From the NCBI RefSeq assembly GCF_031180885.1, contig NZ_JAPSLK010000044.1, positions 1-64,000 of the forward strand: 64,000 nucleotides of DNA. The letters run 5' to 3'. Source of the stretch: Saccharothrix sp. Lineage in GTDB: Bacteria > Actinomycetota > Actinomycetes > Mycobacteriales > Pseudonocardiaceae. Below are positions 1 through 7,970 of the stretch, in pieces. Under the pieces are notes generated by a model that was not told where the DNA came from, made no database searches, and saw only the letters and a program-made list of their open reading frames with translations. The translations under genes and the position numbers were made by a program. The stretch's first letter is position 1. Each line of letters starts with the position of its first letter.

Positions 1-2
1 GC

Positions 3-167
3 GGGTTGACCGTGCGGTCGGTGCTGAACCTGGCGCTGCTGCTGGTGCTGGCCGCGAGCCTGGTGCAGTCGGGCTGGTGGTCGGTGTACGCGGTGGTGGT
101 GCTCGCGGTCGCGCTGACCGTGCAGGTCCTCGCCGCGCGCCGAACCAAGCGAGCGGCCTCCAGGTGA
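3..167 (+). CDS. C-terminal end of a small membrane protein (partial)
   Basis: The gene begins before the window; the visible 54 codons run in frame to a TGA at 165-167. The peptide holds two hydrophobic stretches (about residues 8-20 and 25-43) separated by the polar turn QSGWWS, then a basic tail (RRTKRAASR) expected on the cytoplasmic side. This is the look of the last two helices of an integral membrane protein. No family can be named from so short a piece. Confidence 0.5.
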   Translation, partial: GLTVRSVLNLALLLVLAASLVQSGWWSVYAVVVLAVALTVQVLAARRTKRAASR

Positions 168-308
168 CCACCCGCGTCGACGGCATCGGCCGGCCAGACC
201 TTGGGCTTTCCGGTGTCACCGCTCACGGCCGACGGTCGCGAGCGGTGACACCGGACACGTCGGTTCGCGGTGATCATGCGCGGCTGCGCAGGCAGGGCGG
301 CGCGTAGA

Positions 309-695
309 TCAGGACCGTTGACCCTGGTGTACGTAGAACCCCTGGATGAGGCTGGTGATGATCTGGCGCGAGCGCGGGCTGACCCCGTCCAGTGTCGGGA
401 ACACCGACAGCGCCGCGTGCACGGCGGGCGGCGGGTAGTCGCGGGCTTGACCGGGTCCGAGCGCGAGCGCCGTGGCCGTACGCACCCGAATCAACTTCGC
501 GTATTCGCGTGGTGATCCCGTGTTGACGATGAGGTCGGCGAGATGGCCGTCGAGGTCACCGGCCCGCACGAGGCCGACGATCCAGTCGGCGACGGCATCG
601 CCGAAGGCGGCGCACTGATCGGTGGTCCACTCTGCGACGAGCCGGAACAGGTAGTCCTCGCCGACATCGGGGTCGGCGGTGTTGCGGTCGTCCAC
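309..695 (-). CDS. Hypothetical 128-aa protein
   Basis: I chose the GTG at 695 because AGGAG lies 6 nt upstream (701-705). The longer reading to 779 would run through a GC-rich hairpin and has no better ribosome site. The product VDDRNTADPD... is acidic at its N-terminus, soluble, and has no signal peptide or obvious motif. Codon third positions are strongly G/C, supporting real coding. The gene is divergent from dnaE2, and the shared upstream region (700-990) holds a LexA box. I do not recognise a family. Confidence 0.6.
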   Translation of the reverse strand: MDDRNTADPDVGEDYLFRLVAEWTTDQCAAFGDAVADWIVGLVRAGDLDGHLADLIVNTGSPREYAKLIRVRTATALALGPGQARDYPPPAVHAALSVFPTLDGVSPRSRQIITSLIQGFYVHQGQRS

Positions 696-921
696 TGCGC
701 GCTCCTGGTGCGAAGGGATGGCGTGGCGAAGTGGCACACGCCGTTCCCCCGCCTGCGCGGGGAGCGAGTTCGCCGCCACGGTAGCACCGGGGCACCCGTC
801 GCCCTCTAGGCCGGCCCTGTCGTGCCGCTGCTGGTGTGAGCCGGACGGCGCGACTGCGGCTTCGCCCGCGTGAGGTCTTCCGACCGGGTTGCGTGAGCAT
901 TCCTCACGGGTAAGAATCTCC

Positions 922-937
922 TCGAACTGGTGTTCGA
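922..937. promoter_or_regulatory. LexA (SOS) box upstream of dnaE2
   Basis: TCGAACTGGTGTTCGA is a perfect TCGAAC-N4-GTTCGA palindrome, the actinobacterial LexA operator. It lies 60 nt upstream of the chosen dnaE2 start, so dnaE2 is very probably DNA-damage inducible. Confidence 0.9.
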
Positions 938-996
938 CCAGTTGGACTAGCAGGTGCCGACTTCCCCTCGGCGGTGTCGTGGGGAGAGGTGTGCGC

Positions 997-3900
997 GTGG
1001 GCTTCGACAGCCGTCCGGAGCTGCCGTGGGGTGACCTGGAGCGGGCGCTGTCGGGGCGGGTCGACGCGGCCGGGCACCGGTCGGCGGGTCCGCGCGGCCG
1101 GGACGGCTACGTGCGGGCACCGGACCTGGCCGAGCGTCGGGTGACCCGTGAGAGCCACGGCGACGTGGTCCGGGTGCCGTACGCCGAGCTGCACGTGCAC
1201 TCCAACTTCAGCTTCCTGGACGGCGCCAGCCACCCCGAGGAGCTGGTGGAGGAAGCCGCGCGGCTGGGGTTGGACGCGGTCGCGCTGACCGACCACGACG
1301 GGATGTACGGGGTGGTGCGGTTCGCTGAAGCGGCCCGGGACCTCGGGGTGCACACGATCTACGGCTCGGAGCTGAGCCTGGGCGGCGCTGCGCGGACCGG
1401 TGTGCCGGACCCCGACGGCGAGCACCTGCTGGTGCTGGCACGCGGACCCGAGGGCTACCGACGGTTGTGCTCGGTGATCTCCGACGCGCACCTGCGCGGG
1501 CCGGAGAAGGGCCGCCCGGTCTATGACCCGGACCAGGTGGTGGACGAACTGGTCGGGCACGTGCTGGTGCTGACCGGCTGCCGGAAGGGCCCGGTGCGCC
1601 GCGCGCTAGAGGCCTACGGGCCGGCCGCGGCGGGCGACCGGCTGCGGGAGTTGGTGGACCGGTACGGCCGTGACCACGTGGCGGTGGAGTTGGTCGACCA
1701 CGCCCTGCCCGGCGACTCGGTGCGCAACGACATGCTGGCGGGGTTGGCAGCCGAGGCGGGGGTGCCGGTGGTCGCGACCAACCAGGTGCACTACGCGCAC
1801 GTGCGCGCCGGGCGGGTGGCGGCGGCGATGGCGTCGGTGCGGTCGCGGCTGCCGCTGGAGGCGATGGCGGGCTGGCTGCCGCCGCACGGGCAGGCTGGGC
1901 TGCGCAGCGGCGAGCGCATGGCCACGCGGTTCGCCCGCTACCCCGGCGCCGTCGGGCAGGCGGCGGTGCTGGGCATGGAGTGTGCGTTCGACCTACGGGT
2001 GGTGGCGCCGCGCCTGCCGCCGTACCCGGTGCCCGAGGGGCACACCGAGTCGACGTGGCTGCGGGAACTCACCCTGGCAGGGGCGCGGGAGCGGTACGGG
2101 CCGCCGGAGGACGACCCGCGCGCGTACGCGCAGCTGGAGCACGAGCTGGACATCATCGACCGGCTGGACTTCCCGGGGTACTTCCTGGTGGTGCACGACA
2201 TCGTGGAGTTCTGCCGCAACAACGACATCCTGTGCCAGGGCCGCGGTTCGGCGGCGAACTCGGCGGTGTGTTTCGCACTCGGGGTGACCAATGTGGACCC
2301 GGTGCGCTGGGACCTGTTGTTCGAGCGGTTCTTGTCGGTGGAGCGGGACGGGCCGCCGGACATCGACATCGACATCGAGTCCGATCGGCGCGAGCAGGCC
2401 ATCCAGCACGTGTACGGCAAGTACGGCCGCCGCCACGCCGCCCAGGTCGCCAACGTCATCACCTACCGCGCCCGCTCGGCGATCCGGGACGCCGCGCACG
2501 CCCTCGGCCACCCGCCCGGCACCCAGGACGCCTGGAGCAAGAGCGTGGACTCGTGGAGCGTCGTCCGCGACACCGCCACCGACCGCGCCGTGGTCGGCGG
2601 CGCGCCGCCGATCCCGGCCGACGTCCTGCGCCTGGCCGCCGAGCTGGAGGGCTTCCCTCGGCACCTGGGCATCCACTCGGGCGGCATGGTGATCTGCGAC
2701 CGGCCGGTGGCCGAGGTGGTCCCGGTCGAACGCGCCCGGATGCCGGGCCGGACGGTGTTGCAGTGGGACAAGGACGACTGCGCCACCGCTGGCCTGGTCA
2801 AGTTCGACCTGCTCGGCCTGGGGATGCTCTCCGCGGTCCGCTACGCCCGCGACCTGATTGCCACCCACCACGGCGTCCAGGTCGACCTGGCCCACTTGGA
2901 CCTGGCCGACCCGGCGGTCTACGACATGTTGTGCGCCGCCGACACGGTCGGCGTCTTCCAGGTGGAGTCGCGCGCACAGATGTCCACGCTGCCCCGCCTG
3001 AAGCCCCGCACCTTCTGGGACATCGCGGTCGAGGTCGCGCTGATCCGGCCCGGCCCGATCCAGGGCGGCTCCGTGCACCCCTACATCCGCCGCCGCCAGG
3101 GCGAGCTGTGGCACCACGACCATCCCCTCCTGGCCGGCGCGCTCGACCGCACGCTGGGAGTCCCGCTGTTCCAGGAACAGGTCATGCGAATCGCCATCGA
3201 CGTAGCGGGATTCTCGGCGGGCGAGGCCGACGAGCTGCGGCGCGCGATGGGCTCCAAACGTGCGCAGTCCAAAATGGATCGCCTGCGCGACCGGTTCTTC
3301 GCCGGCGCGGCGAGAAACGGCGTGACCGGCGACCTGGCGGACAAGATCTTCCTCCAGGTGCAGGCCTTCAGCGGCTACGGCTTCCCCATGAGCCACTCGC
3401 TGGCGTTCGCGCACCTGGTGTTCGTCAGCGCCTGGCTCAAGCTCTACTACCCGGCCGCGTTGTGCGCGGCCCTGCTGCGCGCCCAGCCGATGGGCTTCTA
3501 CACCCCGCAGTCCCTGGTCGCCGACGCCCGCCGCCACGGCGTCCGCGTCCTGCGCGCCGACGTCAACACCGCCCTGGCCCACGCCACCCTCACCCCGCAC
3601 CCCGACAGCCAGGGCGGACAGGCCGTGCGGCTGGGCCTGGCCGCGATCCGCGACCTCGGCGAGGACGCAGCCCAGCGCATCGTCACCGCCCGCGACGCCG
3701 ACGGCCCCTACCGCGACCTGGCGGAACTGGCCCGCCGCGCCGACCTGGACACCACCCAGCTGGAGGCACTGGCCAGCGCGGGTGCGCTGGACGGCGTCAC
3801 CCGCGACCGCCGCGCCGGGCTCTGGCAGGCCGGAGCCGCCGCCCGCGAACACAAGCCCGGTGTCCTGGCGGGCACCGGCGGCGCGGTCGACGCCCCGCCG

Positions 3901-4329
3901 CTGCCCGGCATGGGCACGTGGGAACTGGTCGCAGCGGACATGCGCTGGACCGGTGTCACCCCGGACGCGCACCCGGTCGAGCTGCTGCGCGCCCACCTCG
4001 CCGGGCAGGGCGCGGTCCCGATCGCCGACCTGCCCGCCATCCCACACGGCACCCGCGTGCTGGTCGGCGGCGCGGTCACCCACCGCCAACAGCCGCCCAC
4101 CGCCGGGGGCGTGGTGTTCCTGTCGCTTGAGGACGAGACCGGGATGCTCAACGTCGTAGTCAGCCCCGGCCTGTGGAAGGCCGCCCGCGTCTACGCCCGC
4201 GACGCCCGTGCCCTGCTGGTTCGTGGCATCGTCGACACCGCCGGCGGCGCGGTCAACGTCACCGCCGACCAGCTTCGCCCGATGAACGTGTCGGAGGCCA
4301 TCGTGGGGAGAACGCGAAGCTTCCGGTAG
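997..4329 (+). CDS. dnaE2: Error-prone DNA polymerase DnaE2 (C-family alpha subunit)
   Basis: Translesion C-family polymerase of 1110 aa, close to the usual DnaE2 length. The PHP domain begins near residue 62 (YAELHVHSNFSFLDGAS) and the polymerase active site PDIDIDIE lies near 454-461. A helix-hairpin-helix region follows, and a C-terminal OB fold ends with ARALLVRGIV. I chose GTG 997 (VGFDSRPELPW), which matches how DnaE2 proteins usually start and has GGGGAGAGG about 7 nt upstream; the frame is open further upstream to 889. A perfect LexA box at 922-937 indicates SOS control. In many actinobacteria dnaE2 sits with imuA' and imuB, but neither is adjacent here, so the other mutasome parts must be elsewhere or absent. 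The reading frame is intact. Confidence 0.95.
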   Translation: MGFDSRPELPWGDLERALSGRVDAAGHRSAGPRGRDGYVRAPDLAERRVTRESHGDVVRVPYAELHVHSNFSFLDGASHPEELVEEAARLGLDAVALTDHDGMYGVVRFAEAARDLGVHTIYGSELSLGGAARTGVPDPDGEHLLVLARGPEGYRRLCSVISDAHLRGPEKGRPVYDPDQVVDELVGHVLVLTGCRKGPVRRALEAYGPAAAGDRLRELVDRYGRDHVAVELVDHALPGDSVRNDMLAGLAAEAGVPVVATNQVHYAHVRAGRVAAAMASVRSRLPLEAMAGWLPPHGQAGLRSGERMATRFARYPGAVGQAAVLGMECAFDLRVVAPRLPPYPVPEGHTESTWLRELTLAGARERYGPPEDDPRAYAQLEHELDIIDRLDFPGYFLVVHDIVEFCRNNDILCQGRGSAANSAVCFALGVTNVDPVRWDLLFERFLSVERDGPPDIDIDIESDRREQAIQHVYGKYGRRHAAQVANVITYRARSAIRDAAHALGHPPGTQDAWSKSVDSWSVVRDTATDRAVVGGAPPIPADVLRLAAELEGFPRHLGIHSGGMVICDRPVAEVVPVERARMPGRTVLQWDKDDCATAGLVKFDLLGLGMLSAVRYARDLIATHHGVQVDLAHLDLADPAVYDMLCAADTVGVFQVESRAQMSTLPRLKPRTFWDIAVEVALIRPGPIQGGSVHPYIRRRQGELWHHDHPLLAGALDRTLGVPLFQEQVMRIAIDVAGFSAGEADELRRAMGSKRAQSKMDRLRDRFFAGAARNGVTGDLADKIFLQVQAFSGYGFPMSHSLAFAHLVFVSAWLKLYYPAALCAALLRAQPMGFYTPQSLVADARRHGVRVLRADVNTALAHATLTPHPDSQGGQAVRLGLAAIRDLGEDAAQRIVTARDADGPYRDLAELARRADLDTTQLEALASAGALDGVTRDRRAGLWQAGAAAREHKPGVLAGTGGAVDAPPLPGMGTWELVAADMRWTGVTPDAHPVELLRAHLAGQGAVPIADLPAIPHGTRVLVGGAVTHRQQPPTAGGVVFLSLEDETGMLNVVVSPGLWKAARVYARDARALLVRGIVDTAGGAVNVTADQLRPMNVSEAIVGRTRSFR

Positions 4330-4383
4330 CGCCGGAGCTGCACCACCGCGAAGATGTAGGGTCGCAAAACCTGCTGCCAGATC

Positions 4384-4578
4384 TCATCTGAGTCTGTCTG
4401 CCACCATGCTGCCACTTGGCAGCGGGAGTGACACTGCGCTGCTCGGGTAGGACTCCAGCCGGGAGGGGTGGACGCCCAGGGCCCGGGCCATCGCACCGGG
4501 TTCCAGACCGCGCCTGGCCATCTCGTCGATGAGAAATTGCGCGAGCGGCGACGGCGAGTGGGAGGATTCGGTTTTCAC
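4384..4578 (-). CDS. Small HTH-like protein, possibly truncated
   Basis: GTG at 4578 starts 4 nt after the TAA of the upstream regulator gene, so the two are probably translationally coupled. The 64-aa product holds one helix-turn-helix-like stretch (LAQFLIDEMARRGLEP, then GAMARALGVHPSRLES). After that the sequence becomes low quality (PSSAVSLPLPSG), as if an HTH protein had been cut short. The tail overlaps a 16-bp perfect palindrome at 4408-4423 (GCTGCCACTTGGCAGC), which could be an operator or a short hairpin. Small size and odd tail keep confidence low. Confidence 0.4.
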   Translation of the reverse strand: MKTESSHSPSPLAQFLIDEMARRGLEPGAMARALGVHPSRLESYPSSAVSLPLPSGSMVADRLR

Positions 4579-4582
4579 GGGG

Positions 4583-5278
4583 TTATCCGTTTCCGGTGGT
4601 GTGCTTGTGATGCCGTGCTCGACGCAGCTGGTGCAGCGTCGTGGCCAGGTCGATCAGTCTGTGCCCCTCGGCCGGCGGGATCCGGTAGCACCGAACCAAG
4701 CGGCTCACGTCGCGCAGGTTTGGCAGCAGCTTGCCGCCCTCGATCTTGGAGATCGTGGGCTGGGAGAGACCCGTGACCTGGGCGGCCTGCTGTTGGGTGC
4801 TGAGCCTGCACGCCAACCGCGCACCGCGAAAGGCGTTGCCCAGTTGCTGGAGCAGCGCAGTCTCGTGTTCCGACGCAGGCTCTACGTGCCGAGTCCGCGA
4901 GGTGAGTCCCAGAAGCCCTCGCTTGTCCAGGATGCGGTGAACGATGCCGTAGGTCAGCTTCAGATCTGCAGCGATCTCACGTATCGACTGGCGGTCGCAG
5001 ACGTAGAGCAGCACGACCTTCCGCACAATGGTGATGCTCTGCCTCGTGCCGTGGGCCCGTTGTGGTGGTTGGGTGGCCGTGTCGGCCGCCGGTGCGGTGG
5101 CGTGATCGACGCCGACGCCGGCGACCGGCGGTGGGACCGGGGAGGGTGCTGCTGTCGGTGGGTGGGGGCTGACCATCATGGGAACGGTCTCCGTGATGAG
5201 CGCCGTGGTGTCGTCCCAGGACGTTGGCGGCCTGAGGTGTGTCACGCGACGGCGAGGCAAATTCGGTACCTCCGGCAC
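4583..5278 (-). CDS. DNA-binding regulator with two helix-turn-helix regions
   Basis: The product has a proline-rich N-terminus, then a first HTH (about residues 84-120: VVLLYVCDRQSIREIAADLK...) of the type seen in resolvase-like or sigma-like proteins. A clear XRE/Cro HTH follows near 150-205 (LSTQQQAAQVTGLSQPTISK, then IEGGKLLPNLRDVSRLV). It is probably a local transcription regulator. The start is uncertain: GTG at 5278 has a weak, close GAGG. The paired ATGs at 5179/5176 have GGAG about 9 nt upstream and would give a 198-aa protein that keeps both HTHs. The next gene begins 4 nt after the stop. Confidence 0.75.
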   Translation of the reverse strand: MPEVPNLPRRRVTHLRPPTSWDDTTALITETVPMMVSPHPPTAAPSPVPPPVAGVGVDHATAPAADTATQPPQRAHGTRQSITIVRKVVLLYVCDRQSIREIAADLKLTYGIVHRILDKRGLLGLTSRTRHVEPASEHETALLQQLGNAFRGARLACRLSTQQQAAQVTGLSQPTISKIEGGKLLPNLRDVSRLVRCYRIPPAEGHRLIDLATTLHQLRRARHHKHTTGNG

Positions 5279-5509
5279 TTCCTCGCCCGCGGCACGACGC
5301 GCCGACTCGGGGAGAACGGGGGCAATCGCCGCTCGACCGAGCCAAGCGGCCAGCGGCTGCCTACCGGACTCCGCAACGACCGGGGTTGGTTACCTACAAA
5401 GTGCGGATACAGCCAGCCCGCTGACCAGGTGTATTACCCCGTTGAAGCAACGGTGTCCCTACGGCCCCGCCTGGTACGGAACCGGACGGGGCCGTTGCTT
5501 GCAAGGGGC

Positions 5510-5620
5510 CTACTTGGTGCACACGGGACACGGGAAGGTGTGTGTCCCAATCGTTCCGTTGTCCTTGATGTAGGTCTCCACTACGACACCGCTATCGCCG
5601 CAGTTGAGGCGCCCGGCCAT
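5510..5620 (-). CDS. 36-aa cysteine-containing small protein
   Basis: The ATG at 5620 follows directly on the TAG of the preceding small gene, so it is probably made by translational coupling. The 36-residue product begins MAGRLNCGDS and ends TFPCPVCTK, giving a CxxC pair plus one more cysteine, which suggests a metal-binding knuckle. It is the last gene of a five-gene series (7702 to 5510) containing a TPR protein and three other very short products. I do not recognise a family. Confidence 0.6.
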   Translation of the reverse strand: MAGRLNCGDSGVVVETYIKDNGTIGTHTFPCPVCTK

Positions 5621-5833
5621 CTAGCGCGCGCTGAGTGACAGCGGCTTGGCCGCGCGAGCGGTGACCCCTACCTGCATCCACACCGGCCGAGGACCGCGCC
5701 CACCCGGCCCGGGGATTCGCCAGCACGCACCCTTGTGGCCCGGGTTGCTGACGCACTGCGGGCAGTACGTGGACGCGAAAGGCGTTGCGGTGTGGTTGAT
5801 GGACGCGACGCGCGCCCCCGCTGGCTTGCTCAT
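5621..5833 (-). CDS. 70-aa small protein with CxxC motif
   Basis: The ATG at 5833 overlaps the TGA of the upstream 46-aa gene (ATGA) and has both AGGAGG and GAAGG just upstream, a convincing start. The product contains STYCPQC and a later cysteine (HKGACW), so a small zinc-binding protein is plausible. A Gly/Pro/Arg-rich stretch follows. Its stop directly abuts the start of the 36-aa gene. Function unknown. Confidence 0.65.
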   Translation of the reverse strand: MSKPAGARVASINHTATPFASTYCPQCVSNPGHKGACWRIPGPGGRGPRPVWMQVGVTARAAKPLSLSAR

Positions 5834-5970
5834 GATCCTTCTACCTCCTGAGGTGACATGGGCGGCGGCCCCGCCAGCACCCGGCACACCGTCGCGCGGT
5901 CCGGACGTCGTCGGCTGCTTGCGGGAACCGGACGGGTCCTGTGTGGACGGTCGGACACGGCGGGGGGCAT
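5830..5970 (-). CDS. 46-aa basic small protein
   Basis: The ATG at 5970 has AAGGAG 6 nt upstream, an excellent site. The 46-residue product is Arg/Pro-rich (PHRTRPVPASSRRRPDRAT) with a single cysteine and ends QEVEGS. Its stop overlaps the next start. The tight packing with two more tiny ORFs and an upstream TPR gene argues that it is expressed, though composition alone gives no function. Confidence 0.55.
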   Translation of the reverse strand: MPPAVSDRPHRTRPVPASSRRRPDRATVCRVLAGPPPMSPQEVEGS

Positions 5971-6050
5971 CGCGATCTCCTTGTGCACGAAGAGGGGCTG
6001 GGCCAACGCGGTCGGGCAGCTGGCCGGGGTCCTGGGTGCGGTGGGTCGGG

Positions 6051-7376
6051 TCAGGCCTCGGGTTGCGGAGGTCCATCCGGGTCTGGGGCGTCGCGGCCCT
6101 CCAGGCGTCGCTGTAGCTGCGCGGCGAGGTCGTGGTGACCGGCCATGTCGTAGCGGTCGGCCGCCGCGCGGTGTTCGGCCTTCGCCCGGTCGGTGTAGCC
6201 CAGCAGCGCGAAAGCGTCGCCCCGGCAGTGCTGGATCGCGGCGAGGTAGTAGTGGTCGGTGGCCGGGTCGACCAGGTCGTCGGCGACGCGCAGCGCCTCT
6301 ACGGCCATGTCGGGCTTGCCGGTGACGTTGAGCGCGCGGCCCCGCAGCAGGTGCGCGCGCAGCGTCTCCCGACGTCGGCGCGGGTCGCGGGACAGGGCGG
6401 TGAGCGCGTTGTCGGCGGCGCGGAGCGCTTCGGCTCCGTCGACGAACCCAGGGGCGAGGTGGGTGTCGGCGATCTCCATCCACCGCAAGCCGATCGCGGT
6501 GTGGGGGGCAGTCCTGGTGCCGTCGGGCGCGGTCACCAGGCGCTGCTTGTCGATCTCCAGGGCGGCGTAGAAGTCGGCCAGCGCGTCGTCGAAGTGCTCC
6601 TGCGCGCGGTAGGCCCGTCCGCGGGTGGTCAATGCGGTGGCCCGGGACCAGTCATGGCGGTGCCGGTCGGCGACCTCCAGCGCCCGCGCCACGACGGCGA
6701 GGGCCTGCTCGGGTCGCCCCAGCGCGGTGAGCGCCCACGCGGACCTGGAATGCGCGGCGCTGGCGGCGATGTGGTCGAGCCGTTCTGCCGCCACGGCGGC
6801 TAGCTGCTGTACGGCGAGTTGGTCCTCGAAGCGGCGGGTGACGCGCAGCCAGGGCCAGCAGGCGGGCCCGAACTGCGCTGCCTCGACCTCCATGCCCAGC
6901 TCCCACGCCCAGCGTAGTACGGCGAGCACCGTGTCGCCCTCAAGGCCGAACCACGCCATCGCGTCGGTCTCGCCGTCGAACCGCGGCAGTCGTGTCAGCT
7001 CGTCGCCGAACGGCCGGTACTTGCCGGGTCCCAAGGCCTCGGCGGCCGCGGTGGCGTGCAGCAGCACGTGCCGCACCACCCGTTCCGCAGCCTGCTGGTC
7101 GACGTCGTCGTGCGGGGGTCGTGCATCGGAGGGCGCCACCGGGGCTCGGCGGAACCGGGGTGCCGGTGACCCCGGCAAACCCTGGCCGGCGGGGATGTCG
7201 TCGACCGGGATGAGCAGTCCCGCGTCGACGTGGGCGGCGAGTGCGGCGTGAGCTTCGGTGAGCGCGTCGGTGCCGCCGAGCAGCGCCGCCGTCACCCCCA
7301 CACTCAACTCCTTGCCCGGGACCAGGTCATGCCGGTCGGCAAGCCACTGTGCGGCGGCGGTCGGGAAATCGGTCAC
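6051..7376 (-). CDS. TPR-repeat protein (441 aa)
   Basis: The helical repeat protein has several tetratricopeptide-like units in its C-terminal two thirds, for example AWALTALGRPEQALAVVARA, then units around YRAQEHFDDALADFY and FALLGYTDRAKAEHRAA. Such proteins act as protein- or peptide-binding scaffolds, often as regulatory partners in actinomycetes. GTG 7376 has AAGGA 8 nt upstream and overlaps the TGA of the preceding gene (GTGA). There is no DNA-binding domain, signal peptide or membrane segment. It leads the small-protein series at 5510-5970, with an 80-nt gap before the 46-aa gene. Confidence 0.8.
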   Translation of the reverse strand: MTDFPTAAAQWLADRHDLVPGKELSVGVTAALLGGTDALTEAHAALAAHVDAGLLIPVDDIPAGQGLPGSPAPRFRRAPVAPSDARPPHDDVDQQAAERVVRHVLLHATAAAEALGPGKYRPFGDELTRLPRFDGETDAMAWFGLEGDTVLAVLRWAWELGMEVEAAQFGPACWPWLRVTRRFEDQLAVQQLAAVAAERLDHIAASAAHSRSAWALTALGRPEQALAVVARALEVADRHRHDWSRATALTTRGRAYRAQEHFDDALADFYAALEIDKQRLVTAPDGTRTAPHTAIGLRWMEIADTHLAPGFVDGAEALRAADNALTALSRDPRRRRETLRAHLLRGRALNVTGKPDMAVEALRVADDLVDPATDHYYLAAIQHCRGDAFALLGYTDRAKAEHRAAADRYDMAGHHDLAAQLQRRLEGRDAPDPDGPPQPEA

Positions 7377-7702
7377 GAGGTGTTCCTTCGGCTTGGGGCC
7401 GGACCGGTGGACAGAGCCACCGCTGTCCGGCGGGATGGGCGGAAGTCGACCGACGAGCCGTGCCCGCCGGTGGGTGGGCGCATCGGTCGCCGTTGCGTCC
7501 TGGCGTCCAGGGCGGCCCGCCGATGCCGTCGTGCTCGGCCGCGGACGACGGGAACCCGGGCGGGCGGTCGGTCGGCCGGCGCGCCGTGCAGCAACGCGGT
7601 GCCCACCGGGTCCGACTCGACCGGGCGAGGTGGCCGGGGCGGCGGCGTGACGCCGGACTCGCGGGGGTCGACGGCGGTGAGAAGACCGTCACGGTGGGAC
7701 AC
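7373..7702 (-). CDS. Hypothetical 109-aa Arg/Pro-rich protein
   Basis: The GTG at 7702 has AGGAG 6 nt upstream, and the stop overlaps the start of the TPR gene, so the pair looks coupled. The product is low in complexity (PPPRPPRPVE, RPSRRTAVAL) and has no recognisable domain. Coding status rests mainly on the ribosome site and the overlap. Two other frames are also open here, as is common in this GC range. Confidence 0.4.
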   Translation of the reverse strand: MSHRDGLLTAVDPRESGVTPPPRPPRPVESDPVGTALLHGAPADRPPARVPVVRGRARRHRRAALDARTQRRPMRPPTGGHGSSVDFRPSRRTAVALSTGPAPSRRNTS

Positions 7703-7970
7703 GTGCTGCTCCTGTGCACATCGCGGCACGTGCAGGTAGGCGCTGAGTGCTCGGCTGTGCGGCGTGTTGGCGTGCTGGCGTTAGGGCGCTCGCCGTGCCG
7801 CCTAGGGGTGGCGGCACGGCGAGCCGGGGGATGCCGTGTCACCGGGGCGTACCCCGATGCCGTCGTGCTCGGGGCGGACACGCGAACCGGGCGGGGGCTC
7901 CGGCGTGTGTCCTTGGCGGCTTCGGGTGTTGCGGAGGTCGCGGCTGGGCGGGGCCGACGTTACGGGTGGG

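Noticed and set aside
743-765. Sequence resembling a type I-E CRISPR repeat (GTTCCCCCGCCTGCGCGGGG)
   Set aside because: Only one copy, with no second repeat, spacer or cas gene nearby; a GC-rich hairpin explains it as well.
1980-4130. Long Arg/Pro/Gly-rich open frames (about 700 codons) on both strands inside dnaE2
   Set aside because: Shadow frames caused by high GC; the DnaE2 frame is intact and has all family motifs.
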